From: Xanthostigma xanthostigma
Lineage: Eukaryota; Arthropoda; Insecta; Raphidioptera; Raphidiidae
Length of the DNA stretch: 64,000 nucleotides
NCBI GenBank assembly: GCA_963575645.1
Contig: OY754465.1
Location: 34,359,501-34,423,500 of the forward strand
Reading direction: 5' to 3'
The notes under the pieces were generated by a model that searched no databases, was not told the DNA's origin, and saw only the letters and a program-made list of their open reading frames with translations. Positions 26,201-38,200 of this stretch are shown piece after piece. How positions within the stretch are numbered: position 1 is the first letter of the stretch; every line of letters starts with the position of its first letter. Made by a program: the position numbers and the translations under genes.

Positions 26201-29200
26201 GTGAGTTTGGATCGTGCGCACGGAGTACACGAAGCGACCCGATAAGCACGGCTTTTTGCATGCGATAGACTAGTGACTCAGCATTACGCTGACATGCCGG
26301 AATAGATTTTACATTTGCCAACAGTCCTCCAAGAACATCAATAATAAGAACAATTAATTTAACGGAATACTCTGGATACTGCTTCCTGGATTCAAAAAGA
26401 AGGTCTTGATATTTTGTCGGCTTCACAGTCTCCTTCGGGCTGAAAACTCGATGACATACATAACTCACGTAAAGAAGAACTATATCAGGCTTTGTAGCTG
26501 AAAGTTGTCTGGTAGTACTGAATGAATAGTTCCAGAAAATCTTACACCTTTCATTCTCGACAACGGACTCAATATCACTGGGAACATAAGGTAAAACAGA
26601 AATTTTATCAACTCCGTAATAATGTCTCAAGTGGAAATATAACACTCTTAGAGCAGCATTGTGACGATGAATGTAAGTGCAACTTGAATAATGACTGCAT
26701 GCCAATAGGAGATGCATGAGCGTCTCTGGATGCGCTCGACATGCTCTGCAAGAAGTATCTATTTCTATAACGCTCACATCCATGACTACTGGACGGTACA
26801 CAAGAGTGTTGATAACTCCGTCTTGACACGCCAAAACAAATTCCTCAGTTTCAGACTTCAGTCCCCCTGACCACAAGAAGGCAAACGTCAGATCCCTCGA
26901 TAAACCGCATGTCTCAATGTTCTTATAATAAATCCCATGCATCGGTTTTTCGGTATGTTGTTTGAGCAGGAAATTTTGCTCCGCATTCTTTATTAAATGC
27001 CTTGCTTGGTCTGACGTTAGAAATACAGCCAGTGCATCTCTCCGTTTACTAGCGGAACTGAAGTTAAAGTCAAGGCTAAGTTTATTTGCTGCTCTGTTTG
27101 CTGCTTGAAACAGAAACGCTCCAACACCCGCATATTCGTGATCACGCACAAGCTGTAGCAATGGATCGGAACTGTTACAAAGCGTGATAGCAGTATCCAG
27201 TAAAATTCTATTATGAAGACACTGGAGTAACATGATAAAGGGATCATGTGATGTAGTGTCAAACGCTTTTCTGTAATCCACCCAGGCCATTGACAGGTTG
27301 CGTTTATACTGGACAGCATCTTGGCAGATGCATCTGTCAATCAACAGATTGTCCCTACAACCCGCAACTCCACGTTTAGAACCCCTTTGCTCGTAAACGT
27401 CTCTCCAAACTGGTTATTATAATCAAATGTCGAATATAAGACCGTAAAACGATTTTTGGCACTCCCAAAATGTCGCTTACGTCTTTTTGAACATTAATAA
27501 TCGATATATGTATCAAGAGACAAGAATATCATGAATTTGTTATTTGGACCTTGGCATCACAAAAAATAAGTAAATTTGAACGGAAAATTTCCGTGTTCAA
27601 AATTGTGTCAGTTTTTATAATATATCGCTTATTCATTATTTTAATGCGGTATTTTATTGTGTGTAGAAAGAAAATATATACACGCACTGTGACAAAAGGA
27701 AATGACAAATTTCGCATAAAATCGTATGGAGTTGGATTAAGTTATTTTTTTTTTGTCTTTAAATTTTTTTGTTAAAAAGATTGTCTTAAAATATGTAACT
27801 ATATAGTATGAACGATCCAAAAATCGAAATTAGAGTGCAGTGGCAAATAAGCAAAATGATTGTGTATTTTATGGTAAAAACATGATATTTGACAAAGGGG
27901 TACCTCTTTATATTACATAGATATTGAGGTACGTTAGATCTCACTGAAGGTAGTGAAGGTAAAACTACCCTCATGCATGTGTTTCAGTAGAAATTTTAAG
28001 ATATACAAAAAAGTTTCAAAAAAATTATTTTTGTCGCCTTGGAGACCAATGACTGAAACGTATTGTCCTTTTCAAAAGCTTTATTTATCAATATCATGTT
28101 ATTTATCGAATTGTAAATTGAAATTATGTGTGTTCATAAAGCAAAGAACGCCCTAAATAGTCTTTTTTGCTCGACGGGCAGAAAGCGTCAACTTTCGTCC
28201 CGCTGCGCTAAACGAAGTTGCCTCTTCCTGCCTACGTCGAGCAAAAAAATAGTATACACACCACGGGAAGTAAAGTAAGAAAGCCTAAGATCACATCTTT
28301 GTTGACCTCGGCTTCGCCTCGGCCAACAATTAGATGTGATCTCAGACATTTCTTACTTTACTTCCCTAGATGTGTAATATTATACTATTTTGTCACATGT
28401 CAATATCTTTAAAAATTGAAAAGTTGTAGGCAATCATAGTTGAAATCATCATAGAGTTTTATATATTTTTGTCACGTGCTACGAATTTATACCAAATAAA
28501 AAAATCCATCTAGGAATTCATAGAAAATTTAAAACCCTTAGCTATGCTTTTTGTCCTATCTCGATAACTTGAGAAATTTTTTAGGCTAGAACCATTTGGG
28601 AGATAAATGTTTTCCAGTTTTTTAATCGATTTTAACTAAAACCGATTTTCCGATTTCGCATCGAGGCGTGACCGTCCTAAACACGCACGCAAAATTTGAA
28701 TAAAATCGATTCAGTGTTGTAAGTTCTTGGGTAACCTGGACAAACAGACATACATTTTTAACCAGTGGGAGTATATGCCCAAGTAATTCAAGAATTACAA
28801 GGCGCGAAATTTTACAGCATATACCCTGGTGTTTTGTTTGAAAATCGGTGTATATATTTAACGACACTTGGAGCTTAATAATATAACTTAATTTACTTAA
28901 TCTAAGAAAAAAATAACAGTTGAAAATAATGAAACACAGAAAGGAAAAAAATAATTTTAATAATTTCATGGTTCTCTATGTAATATGTTATTATGTCATG
29001 CAAAAATTAAACAAAGAACTACCTAACTAACATCTTCAGAACAAAAGAACAACAGAATTTTTTTTCAAAATATTTCTGAAATTATGAGTTTAGAAAAAAA
29101 AATTCATAACTTTCTTGTAAAAACAGATAGAAAAATAAACCGTTATGAAAACTACCCAATTATTATATAAAAACAACTTTAAAGCATATGTGCAGTGAAA

Positions 29201-32200
29201 CGCGATGGGGCAGAGGTGGAGTTTTTAAAAAAATAATTCCGGGGTGAACGATAAACGGGTATGCGAATTGTAATTCCGGGGTGAACGATAAAGGGGAATG
29301 CGAATTGTCTCGCAGTGAAACGGGAAGGGGCAAATGTGGAGTTTTTAAAAAAACAATTCCGGGGTAAAAAACAAAGTCCACCATCTTTAGAAGTCCGCCA
29401 TATTAAATTTAGAATGACGTCACTGTATTTTTCGAGTTGTTCTCAGCAAGCCCTTTCATTTGATACCCATATTGTAGGAAAGCATAAAAACTTAGTCCGC
29501 CATATTGAATTTAGAGTAACGTCACTTTTATTTCAAGTTGTTTTCAGTTAGCCCTTTTATTTGATACCCATATTGTAGGAAAGCATAAAAAACTTAGTCC
29601 GCCATCTTTAGAAGTCCGCCATATTGGATTTAGAGTGACGTCACTTTATTTTTCGAGTTATTCTCAGCAAGCTCTTTCATTTGATACCCATATTGTAGGA
29701 AAGCATAATAAACTTAATCCGCCATATTTAAAAGGCCGCCATATTGGATTTAGAGTGACGTCACACAGCTAACCATGCATTGTCATCCAAACTAAATGTG
29801 TATACAAATCTTCATTTCAATCGGTTGAAGATATCTGCTTCAAAATTACCGAAGGCATTCTAGTCAGTCACTTAGTAATTCAGTCGCTCACTTATTAATT
29901 TAGTCACACAACTATTATATATTTTAATATCTCAAATTATTAAAACAGTATCTCATCATCAGTCACCAAGTTTTTTTTTTATTCGATCGTTTTATAATTC
30001 CCCTATAAAAAACAACTGTGGCATGTATCTCTTTTGCGCATGCGCCGATTTTTCCCAAAAAGTATACAAAACTCTTGAAAAAATAGATCGAATAAAAAAC
30101 CATTATGAAAAGTATACCATTCTTATATACAAACAACTTTATAACTTATATCTCTTCTGCGCATGCGCCGACTTTCCCTCAAAAAAAACATTTTACAAAA
30201 CTTTCTTGTAAAATAGAATAAAAAACTATTATTAAAAGTACACCGCTATTATTAAAAAAAAAAAAAAACAACGACGGCATATATCTCTTGCGCATGCGCC
30301 GATTTTCCCCAAAAAATTAACAAATTTTTCTATTAAAAATAGATAGAAGAATAAACCGTTTTAAAAACTATATTATTATTATATAAAACAACATTATAAG
30401 AGATATATTCTTTTACGCATGCGCCGATGTTCCCCAAAAACAATAGGCCACTTCATATTTGCATATCAAACATCATCCCAAAATTTGGTTTCAATCCGAT
30501 CATCCGTGGTGTCAGAATGGTAAAAAATGTCAAAAGTGACGTTTGCATCTGTCAAAGTATTACCTATGTTCTAATAATTAGTTATTCAAATTGTTAACTC
30601 AGAAGGCGTTGCATTTCACAAATATTCGAAACGGCATCCGTTTTTGAACAAATGCTATCTTTTAATTTAATTATTGTAATAAATAATATTATCGACCAAT
30701 TTTATTTGAAGACAGAACATACGCAATTTTTAAATTGCCATGCTAAACCGTGCAACAGAGAGAGATAACCGAAAGATGTTTGCCATCGGTTATATCAAAT
30801 TGAATTTATTTCTATATAAATGTGTATAAAAAAACTGTTTGGGCATTTTCTGTTGTACGAAACTTATGTAAAATTTTCTCCTCTTTCGTTTAAGACAGGT
30901 TTCGAGCCGATCCGATTTAAAATGAGCGAGCTATAAGCAAAAAACTTCGTTTTTCCTAAATTTCTCCCCTCTGGGGCCAAAATTCAAAAATCGGGCGACG
31001 TTAGGATCTAAGTTACCCGGAGACGAATCGATCAAAAAAAAGTTTTTTAAAATCGGTCAAGGCGTTTGGGCTGTACGCGTGACACAAAAAAGTGGGACGT
31101 ACAGATTCACAGATTCACAGACGTACAGACAAAGCGAGTACATATAGGCGCTTTAGCTTACGCTATTCGCGCCTAAAAAGCACTTTTTAAGGTTCAGGAA
31201 ACTCGAAGGCATATAAATTCATCAAAAATTCAATATTGATCACAAGGCTTCCACTATATTATACTTATTTAACTTCAAAAATAAGTGTTAACCAGTGAAT
31301 AATTTCTTTGTGAAAACTTAACGGGAATAAAATGATGATTCAATCAAAAGACGTATTCAGTTTGAAATTGGCAAAATGTCAGAAACAACACTAATATGAC
31401 ACAATAATATTATCCTCAAGATGTTATTTATTATTCAAACATTCGGTTTAGAGGATTATTCTAAGCCGTTGCAATAATTTTAATTATTTGTCAAACAGAC
31501 AATGAATGCAGCTTAATTACAGTGGAGTCTTTCCGGGAACGACGAATTGAGGTCGAATCTCTATTTCTTAAGTTTTAAGGGAAATCTACTAAGGCCATTA
31601 TTTTTATGACGCTTACAAACGCTTTACCTCTCGAGTTAGTGTAGCAAAAGCGTCAGCGTCAAATCGTGCTAACTACTAAAACGAACATGGTATAAGCCAG
31701 AGACAATGTATACATATAATGCCGGCACTTCACATGTCTATTTGTATTTGGCATATTTGGCAAACAATTACCATGTGTGGACAGTCTATTTGACAAAGTG
31801 TTGACCTTATTTGCGTATTTGACAAATAAGGCCAATACCAAATACGCGTCACCGTGCGCTTGTCGGTTTTTCGAGGCACATCAAAGGAGTCAAATAGGCA
31901 AATACGCAAATAAACCGTCCACACAATGGCCATATTCAGAAGCGCACGCGCCGTGAACCTGTACGGACGTGCAGTATTTTTGTGTCTGTGCTGTGAGCGA
32001 GAACTGGAACAATTACTATTAAAAATGAATTGGGATAATGAAACAGTGCTAAAATCCCAGGAATTTTGAACCTTGCATTCTGCTGCCAAATGTTTGTGTT
32101 TGTTATTTGACTACCATGTGTGGATGGTCGTATTTTCCTCTATTTGTATGTTTGCCTTGAACGTCATATATTTTGCCTAATATAACAAACACCCAATAGC

Positions 32201-35200
32201 GAACACAAATAGTCATGTGAAGTGCCACCAAGCGTTTTGAGCGTTTGTTCGTGTCATGTTTAAGGCATCTTAACCTAACTTTTGTGTGCACTGAAAGCAA
32301 GTGAAACTTAACATAATTTTTTCTTTATAAAATGGCAGATTCATTGCTCACATTATACTCCATTAATTTAGAAGATCCATTATTGCTTGAAAAATTCCTA
32401 AATTATTTACATCCGCCATAATGATGCCAACTGACATTTACTCGCGCTTATCACAAAGCGGACGGTATTTTAATGAGTAATGTTACCGTTCAAAAGCCAA
32501 GACGAGTCAGTCTTCATGCTTTTTTCTACGAATAAAAAAGGCAATATTAAAATCGCCCGGTTATCCACTTTACTTGAAGTCTTATAGCTCTAGACCAGGC
32601 CTGGGCAAATGGCGGCCCGCAGCACAATTTTGTCTGGCCCGTGAAGCATTTTATAAATTTTAGGAAAATAGTAAAGAAATAGCAAGGGCGCCAGAACAGA
32701 CGAAAAGGAGCTTTTTCTTTTTTTTTTTGCTCTCCAAATGCGGAAATAGAATGTGAAGACCTTTTTTTTTGCTCTGCAAATTTTTGGCTCGCGGTCAAAT
32801 TTTCATCAGCTATGTGGCCCGGCGATCAAAATCGGAATAGAAGAACGGATGATCGGTCTCCTTTCTATCCTCCATGCTTCATGTTATGCATACCGGGAAT
32901 ACATGAATGTTTGTAGCTATTTTGTATAACTCTTAACAAAGTCAAGTTCTAGACGCTAATTGAAATACTTGAGAAAAAAAGTGTACTTTTATTATTTAAA
33001 TCAAGGCCATATTCGTGAAGTGCAACGGGAAATTTTCATGATTTTTGAAGTGGGTTTATATTTGGTACACAATTAGTTTGAGATGTAAAGAATCGAAATG
33101 CTATTAAAAAGTTGCATAGTAAGTTGACTATTCTGACTGCGGCATCAGGTCTTGGTTAGCAGATACTACTAAGTATGCAAAATTTCAAAGTAATAGATCA
33201 AGTGGAAGTGGTTCAAAACCGACTCACCGATTTGACCCATACTGGCTGAATGACTGACAAATATGTGAAGTTGATTGAAAACATGTAAAAATATGTTGTG
33301 TAGAAAAAAAAATTATGCAATATGTACATAATCACCGATTCATCCCTGAAAAAGTGTGTCTGGCGTGGAATACTCGCGTATTGTGGTGGCCTATTTTTAA
33401 AACAGATTGCGTTTTAGGAAACTAATGATCGATCTATTTATACCGATGCTCTCATTGCCACTAGACGTGCGTCGTTTTGACAACACCGTTCAGAGTTTAT
33501 ATAGAACATCGAACAACGTAAACAAACACGCGCAGCGTGTTCAGATATAATGGATGGTTGACTTGTCATAACATTATTATAAGATTTCTGGAACATTGTC
33601 GCAGCGCACGGGTAATTACTCAGAGCGTGTTGAGATCTGATTTCGGGCGCCTTGCACACCTAAACTATGGATTTTAGACATATGCTTCCGAGAACTTTTT
33701 TGTAAGAAATATTATGCACTATAAAATTGATGATCTGCAATTTTGTCTTATTTAACATGGTTTTCACACCGATTAGAGTGAACGCGGAAATAGGACGTTG
33801 TGTTACAAGAGCAAAAAATTGACGATTGTGAACGAGGGTGCCAACATCCGAGTCGCAATCGCCAATTTTGCACGGTAACACGTAGTACGTTTTGTAATAA
33901 GTGCATTAAAAGATCATTAAATACCGATAAAAACATCGTTAAATGATGTTGTATAGGTTAGGCGAACTCTCAGATATAGTTTACAATCAACGCGTGGGGT
34001 AGCACCACTTTCGGCCCAGAAAAAACTTCCCAGAGGATAGGGAATGAAAAAGTCAAATTTCCTCCACAGGAATTTTGGTATGTTCACTCCCTAAGCACCC
34101 TGTACAAGTATCTGAAGGAATCGCTTAGGTCCTGCATAAGCTTCAATTGCTGATACATTTTAGGGGTACAGACTTCCGATTTAAAGAGTAATCCACATGA
34201 AATAAAAGTGGTAAATAGAGATATTATATCAATGCAGTGTTGATGAACGTTGCAAACATAGGTATTATTAAAACATTACTTTATTGCAACAGCTAAGTTC
34301 CCAACCTAAAAATAGTCATTTGTCAACTGTATTTTCAACTTTTTTCTATCAAAATCCTTAATGTTATTTAATAATAATAACTATTCAATTAATAAATTAA
34401 GTTTTCAATAATAAGACTAAGTATAATATTATCTACTTGGTATAAATCATCTGCATTGAAATGACGTGGTACTATTACAAACCTTTTACTAACTTTTTAT
34501 TTGTGTCACGAGGTGAAAACTTCGCAGGTTCTATAATAAGTCATTTATTAATTTATTCAACGCTTTTTATTATTATAATAAAAAAATCACAATTATCAGT
34601 ACTGATTCACCATACGATTCATAATCATGTTTCTCTGATTATAGTTGAAAGCTTCGCCGCCAGATAGAGTAGTCCATATAATTATTGTAATAAACTAACG
34701 ACCTTGCTGCTACCATAGAGATATAAGTAACTAGAGTCCGCGAGTGAGTCTTGAAAGAGTCTGCGATTGACAGAGAGAAGGCAGCTTACAATTCCGTATC
34801 ACTATGGTAACTAAAGATATAAACAGCACATGGCTAGTTACATACGGGTATCGTTTTCCCCGCCCTCCCCCATGGCCCCCACAATGGTGGGGCTGGTGCA
34901 ACTCTGGTAACAGGGCCCGGGCTCAGAGGGGGCCCTGGTTTTTTTATTCAAGAAGTATTTGCAGTTGATCATAGCTTTATTATCAAAATAAATAAAAATA
35001 TTTAAATATAAAAACAGTTTAGAGTATAAAATATTTTTAACAAAAAAATTGAACCGACTTCACACTAAAAAGTAAAAAATAATTGCGTATTGAAATGTTT
35101 TGGAGTCGGTGTCAGCCAAAATGAAATCTATTCCGAGAACTAGAGACATGTAAGATTTAAATTGCTACTTTCGAATTCCGATGTGACACCGCGACTCCAA

Positions 35201-38200
35201 AACATTTCAATACGCAATTATTTTTTACTTTTTAGTGTGAAGTCCGTTCAATTTTTTTGTTAAAAATATTTTATTTTTCTCTTTTTAGTGTTAATCTAAC
35301 ACTAAAAATCGGTGAACATACATAAAAAACATTATGCGTGCCTTTGAAATTTAAGAGTTTCCCTCGATTTCTCCAGATTCCACCATCAGATCCTGACTTG
35401 GTTCCGATGGGACCACCTTTGAGGTGCACTCTTTCGAATAAAAAATAAATTTGAAAATCGGTTCATAATAAATTGACGGAGAAATCGGTGAACATACATA
35501 AAAAAAAAAAATATACAGACGAACATAGAACCTCCTCCTTTTTGTTGAAGTCGGTTAAAAATAGATACTAATTAGTATACAACAGCACGCACGGGCCCCA
35601 CCCACTTATTTTTTTGTCATTTTTTAAAATTATATCAATAAAGTTTGGTTTTAAAATCGAACTGATTCCTTTATTGCTTAATAAGTTAATTATACCTTAC
35701 AATCTATTTTCAGTGTAAATAAAATTTGTAAAAGGGTAGAAAAATAGGCATATGTTGGGGGGGCCCGACCCAGATTCTGGTTACAGGGCCCACAATCGAA
35801 TGTGGGGGCCATGCGGCCTCCCCTCTTCAGTTGACGATCTGTCAACGAGCGCTCGAGAGAGAGAGAGAGAGAATGATACGGAACGATTGCAGCGTTCTCT
35901 CTCTGAACTGCAGACACTTTCACTTATGGCAAGCATACCCGCTAGCGTACTCTAGTACTTATATCCCTATCGCTGCTACAAACGCATTAATGTTATAGCA
36001 AATTTTTAATGATTAAAAAATTGTATAATTTATTTTAAAAAATAAAATTTCTTTTTAAAATAAAGTCAATTCGGCAACCCGGTAATTGATTTCAGTTTTT
36101 GTGTGCATTTTTCTTCTATTAATTTATATTTCAAATTGTTTTTTTCGTCTTCGTTTGTTTAGTATAAAAATTTTTATGTCTGTTTTCTTTACACTTCTTG
36201 GAAAACTTAAAATACTTTTACTTTAAACTTAATTTTAGTACGTAAATATTATGTTCTAGAATCTAGTTAATTATTGGAAAATCCATATATAATTAACTAG
36301 CGGTCCCGTCCGGACTAGCGGTCCCGTCCGGTTTCACCCGGGTGTAAAAGAACGAATGGGGAAGGGAGGAACATGAGTACACACATTCATCTTAGTTTAC
36401 CGAGATGAATGTTGTGTCCAAATTTCATGATGATCGGAGTTACCGTTCAAAAGTTTTTGTCGATAAAAAGCAGTATTTATACTTTTTTTAACTAATAATT
36501 TTTTTAATTAATTAAATAAAATTAAAATAAATTTAAATGTAAACCTTAGAAGAAAGCAATGTAGAAAATAAAAAAAAAATTAAAATATATTCGCCCAACG
36601 TAGGGCTCGAACCCACGACCCTGATATTGACAGTCGTGTGCTCTACCGATTGAGCTAGCCGGCGTTGTATTCTGTCAACGCTAATATGAGTATATTTAGT
36701 TAGTGCATTTCACCTGAATAGAAGCTTATTTTTGAGATACATTTTGCAACATTTTTCATTAATGTTCCGCTCCTAATGGTCGTAGCCTGATTTTATATAG
36801 CCTTCCTCGATAAATGGGCTATCCAACAAAAAAAAATTTCAATTTGAACCAGTAGTTCCTGAGATTAGCGCGTTCAAACAAACAAACAAACTCTTCAGCT
36901 TTATACATATACTAGCGGCCCTGTACGTGCTTCGCTACGTATAAAGTGAAATAATAAAACAATTTAATTGGAACATCTATCTATCTATTTTATTAATTGC
37001 TAGCTATTATAAAATATACATGGGCGTATATGTGTGTATGTCGAGCACTCCGGCTGCGCCGTCGTGCTCGAAAAAAAATAGCGTAAAGTATTCGTGGATA
37101 ACTGGTCTTTAAAACACTTGCTCTATTTCGAGCACTCCGGCTGCGCCGTCGTGCCGAGCAGTTTTAAACGATATTCAGTTTTTTTACATCCTCGATCTAG
37201 ATATATGGTTGTTAAGTTCGTTGCGCCATCTATTGAATATTCACTCAATCCAGTCAACAGGTATTGCCATCTTATATGGTTGTTAAGTTCGTTGCGCCAT
37301 CTATTGAATATTCACTCAATACAGTCAACAGGTATTGCCATCTTATATGGTTGTTAAGTTCGTTGCGCCATCTATTGAATATTCACTCAATCCAGTCAAC
37401 AGGTTCGCCATCTTATATGGTTGTATTATGACTGTCAAGGAATAGACAAATAATTTGCAATAAAATAATATTGCGACTATAAATTGAAATGTAAGCTATC
37501 CTATCTTTCAAGTTGGGTCGAATTGCACACGGTGTGCAAATCAAATTTAAAATCGGTTCAGTAGTTTAGGAGTTCATCGCGGACAAACATGTGACACGTA
37601 ATTTTTATATATAAAGATTAGTATAGATATAGCACTAAATCTAACCTAGTTAATATTTTTACTTTCAAAGTGAAAAAATTCTAATCTAGGTATCATGGAT
37701 TAAATTTTTAATCAACGTGTAGAATTTTATACAGAATACAGATTTTAAATTGATCTTAGGAATAAAGTGAGGGAAGTAATTTTACTCAGAATTTCAATCT
37801 CTACAAAACATTTGTATAGACAATTTTCTGATATCGTTGGCTATTGCACATACCGCTAAATTAGCGGTATGTGCTTTATTATCGCTTTGAGCGTCAGAGC
37901 TGACTTTCGTTCATATAAGAAGTTATATCTAAGTTAATTTCACACGAAATCCATTCAAATTGAAGCTTTTTGAAAAGAGGAGATTCTGATCTATAAAACA
38001 AAACCATTTTTAAATCAATTCGAGTTCATAAATACTATTAAAATTGTAATTGAAAGTTACAAACAGCAGTTGTCGGTTGGTCTGTACGGATGTACGTATG
38101 TACGTCACGACTCTACAGATCGCAATTTTGGTCGGATTGCCTTGGGTTATATTTTATTCACTTTGTTTAGTATCAGACCAGAACCCTATTTAAATTCACA

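Larger units (their letters stand above)
28990..31180 (+). repeat. Dispersed repeat family A, longest copy, with two internal tandem arrays
   Basis: The left part (29040-29190) matches 39530-39690. The middle contains the arrays at 29376-29770 and 29995-30450. The right part (30471-30960) matches 985-1500. It ends in a stretch with repeated CAGATTCACAGA words near 31105-31125 and GGCGCTTTAGCTTACGCTAT. Short direct repeats of ATTCCGGGGTGAACGATAAA lie at 29236-29300. I do not know the class, and no ORF of note is present. Confidence 0.65.

Noticed and set aside
26196-27344. The 382-residue minus frame as a host gene
   Set aside because: RT motif A, the zinc knuckle and the endonuclease motif identify it as a LINE remnant.
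28622-28969. 115-residue minus frame
   Set aside because: It has no recognisable domain and lies in repeat-rich intron.
29376-30450. CRISPR-like array
   Set aside because: The units are contiguous tandem repeats without unique spacers, in an animal intron.
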